Assembly (NCBI GenBank): GCA_021014325.1 | Contig: CM037470.1 | Location: 2,418,001 to 2,482,000, forward strand | Direction: 5' to 3' | Length of the DNA: 64,000 nt | Source: Plazaster borealis | Lineage: Eukaryota > Echinodermata > Asteroidea > Forcipulatida > Labidiasteridae | The DNA itself: not shown here | Numbering within the stretch: position 1 is the stretch's first letter | Content: more notes on this DNA, generated by a model | What the model saw: only the letters and a program-made list of their open reading frames with translations | Databases searched by the model: none | Told to the model about the DNA's origin: nothing

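Overview
This is a stretch of an animal nuclear genome: AT-rich, intron-dominated and full of short palindromic transposon relics and tRNA-derived SINEs. The protein and the repeat style point to an invertebrate deuterostome. My best guess is an echinoderm, perhaps a sea star, because the commonest repeats are of a kind I associate with echinoderm genomes; that is recall, not a search result.

One gene can be supported. It lies on the + strand and encodes the N-terminal part of a Rho guanine nucleotide exchange factor of the ARHGEF11/ARHGEF12 (PDZ-RhoGEF/LARG; fly RhoGEF2) type. Its PDZ domain is split over four exons (20562-20666, 21613-21662, 44944-45001, 47454-47593), with a probable upstream exon at 15188-15261. 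Two helix-forming exons follow (50607-50687, 51155-51277), then polar Ser/Pro/Lys/Arg-rich linker exons (53104-53199, 57260-57466, 57853-57987, 58927-59094). Two microexons are possible: 53657-53698 (42 nt) and 62403-62426 (24 nt). A strong 3' splice site ends at 63996, so the next exon probably starts at 63997. The RGS-like (G-alpha-12/13-binding), DH and PH domains expected of this family must lie beyond the window. All junctions from 15261 to 62403 keep one reading frame.

Region by region: 1-15187 is upstream sequence or first intron, with a very tentative start codon exon at 4575-4591. 15262-20561 is intron with palindromic elements and a 'CTTGGTGCCCC' tandem block. 20171-22777 is a large inverted repeat (arms of about 311 and 315 bp) that brackets the first two PDZ exons. 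21663-44943 is a 23 kb intron, nearly all repeat relics plus a few unrecognised unique segments. 45002-64000 holds the remaining exons between more relics, a degenerate CCCTAA-like array, a 26-bp minisatellite with higher-order structure, and a 209-bp tandem array.

There is no bacterial or phage-like system, CRISPR array or operon. The most notable structure is the inverted repeat around the PDZ exons, which could drive exon circularisation, exon skipping or RNA editing. Repeat boundaries were found by eye and are approximate unless the terminal inverted repeats are stated.
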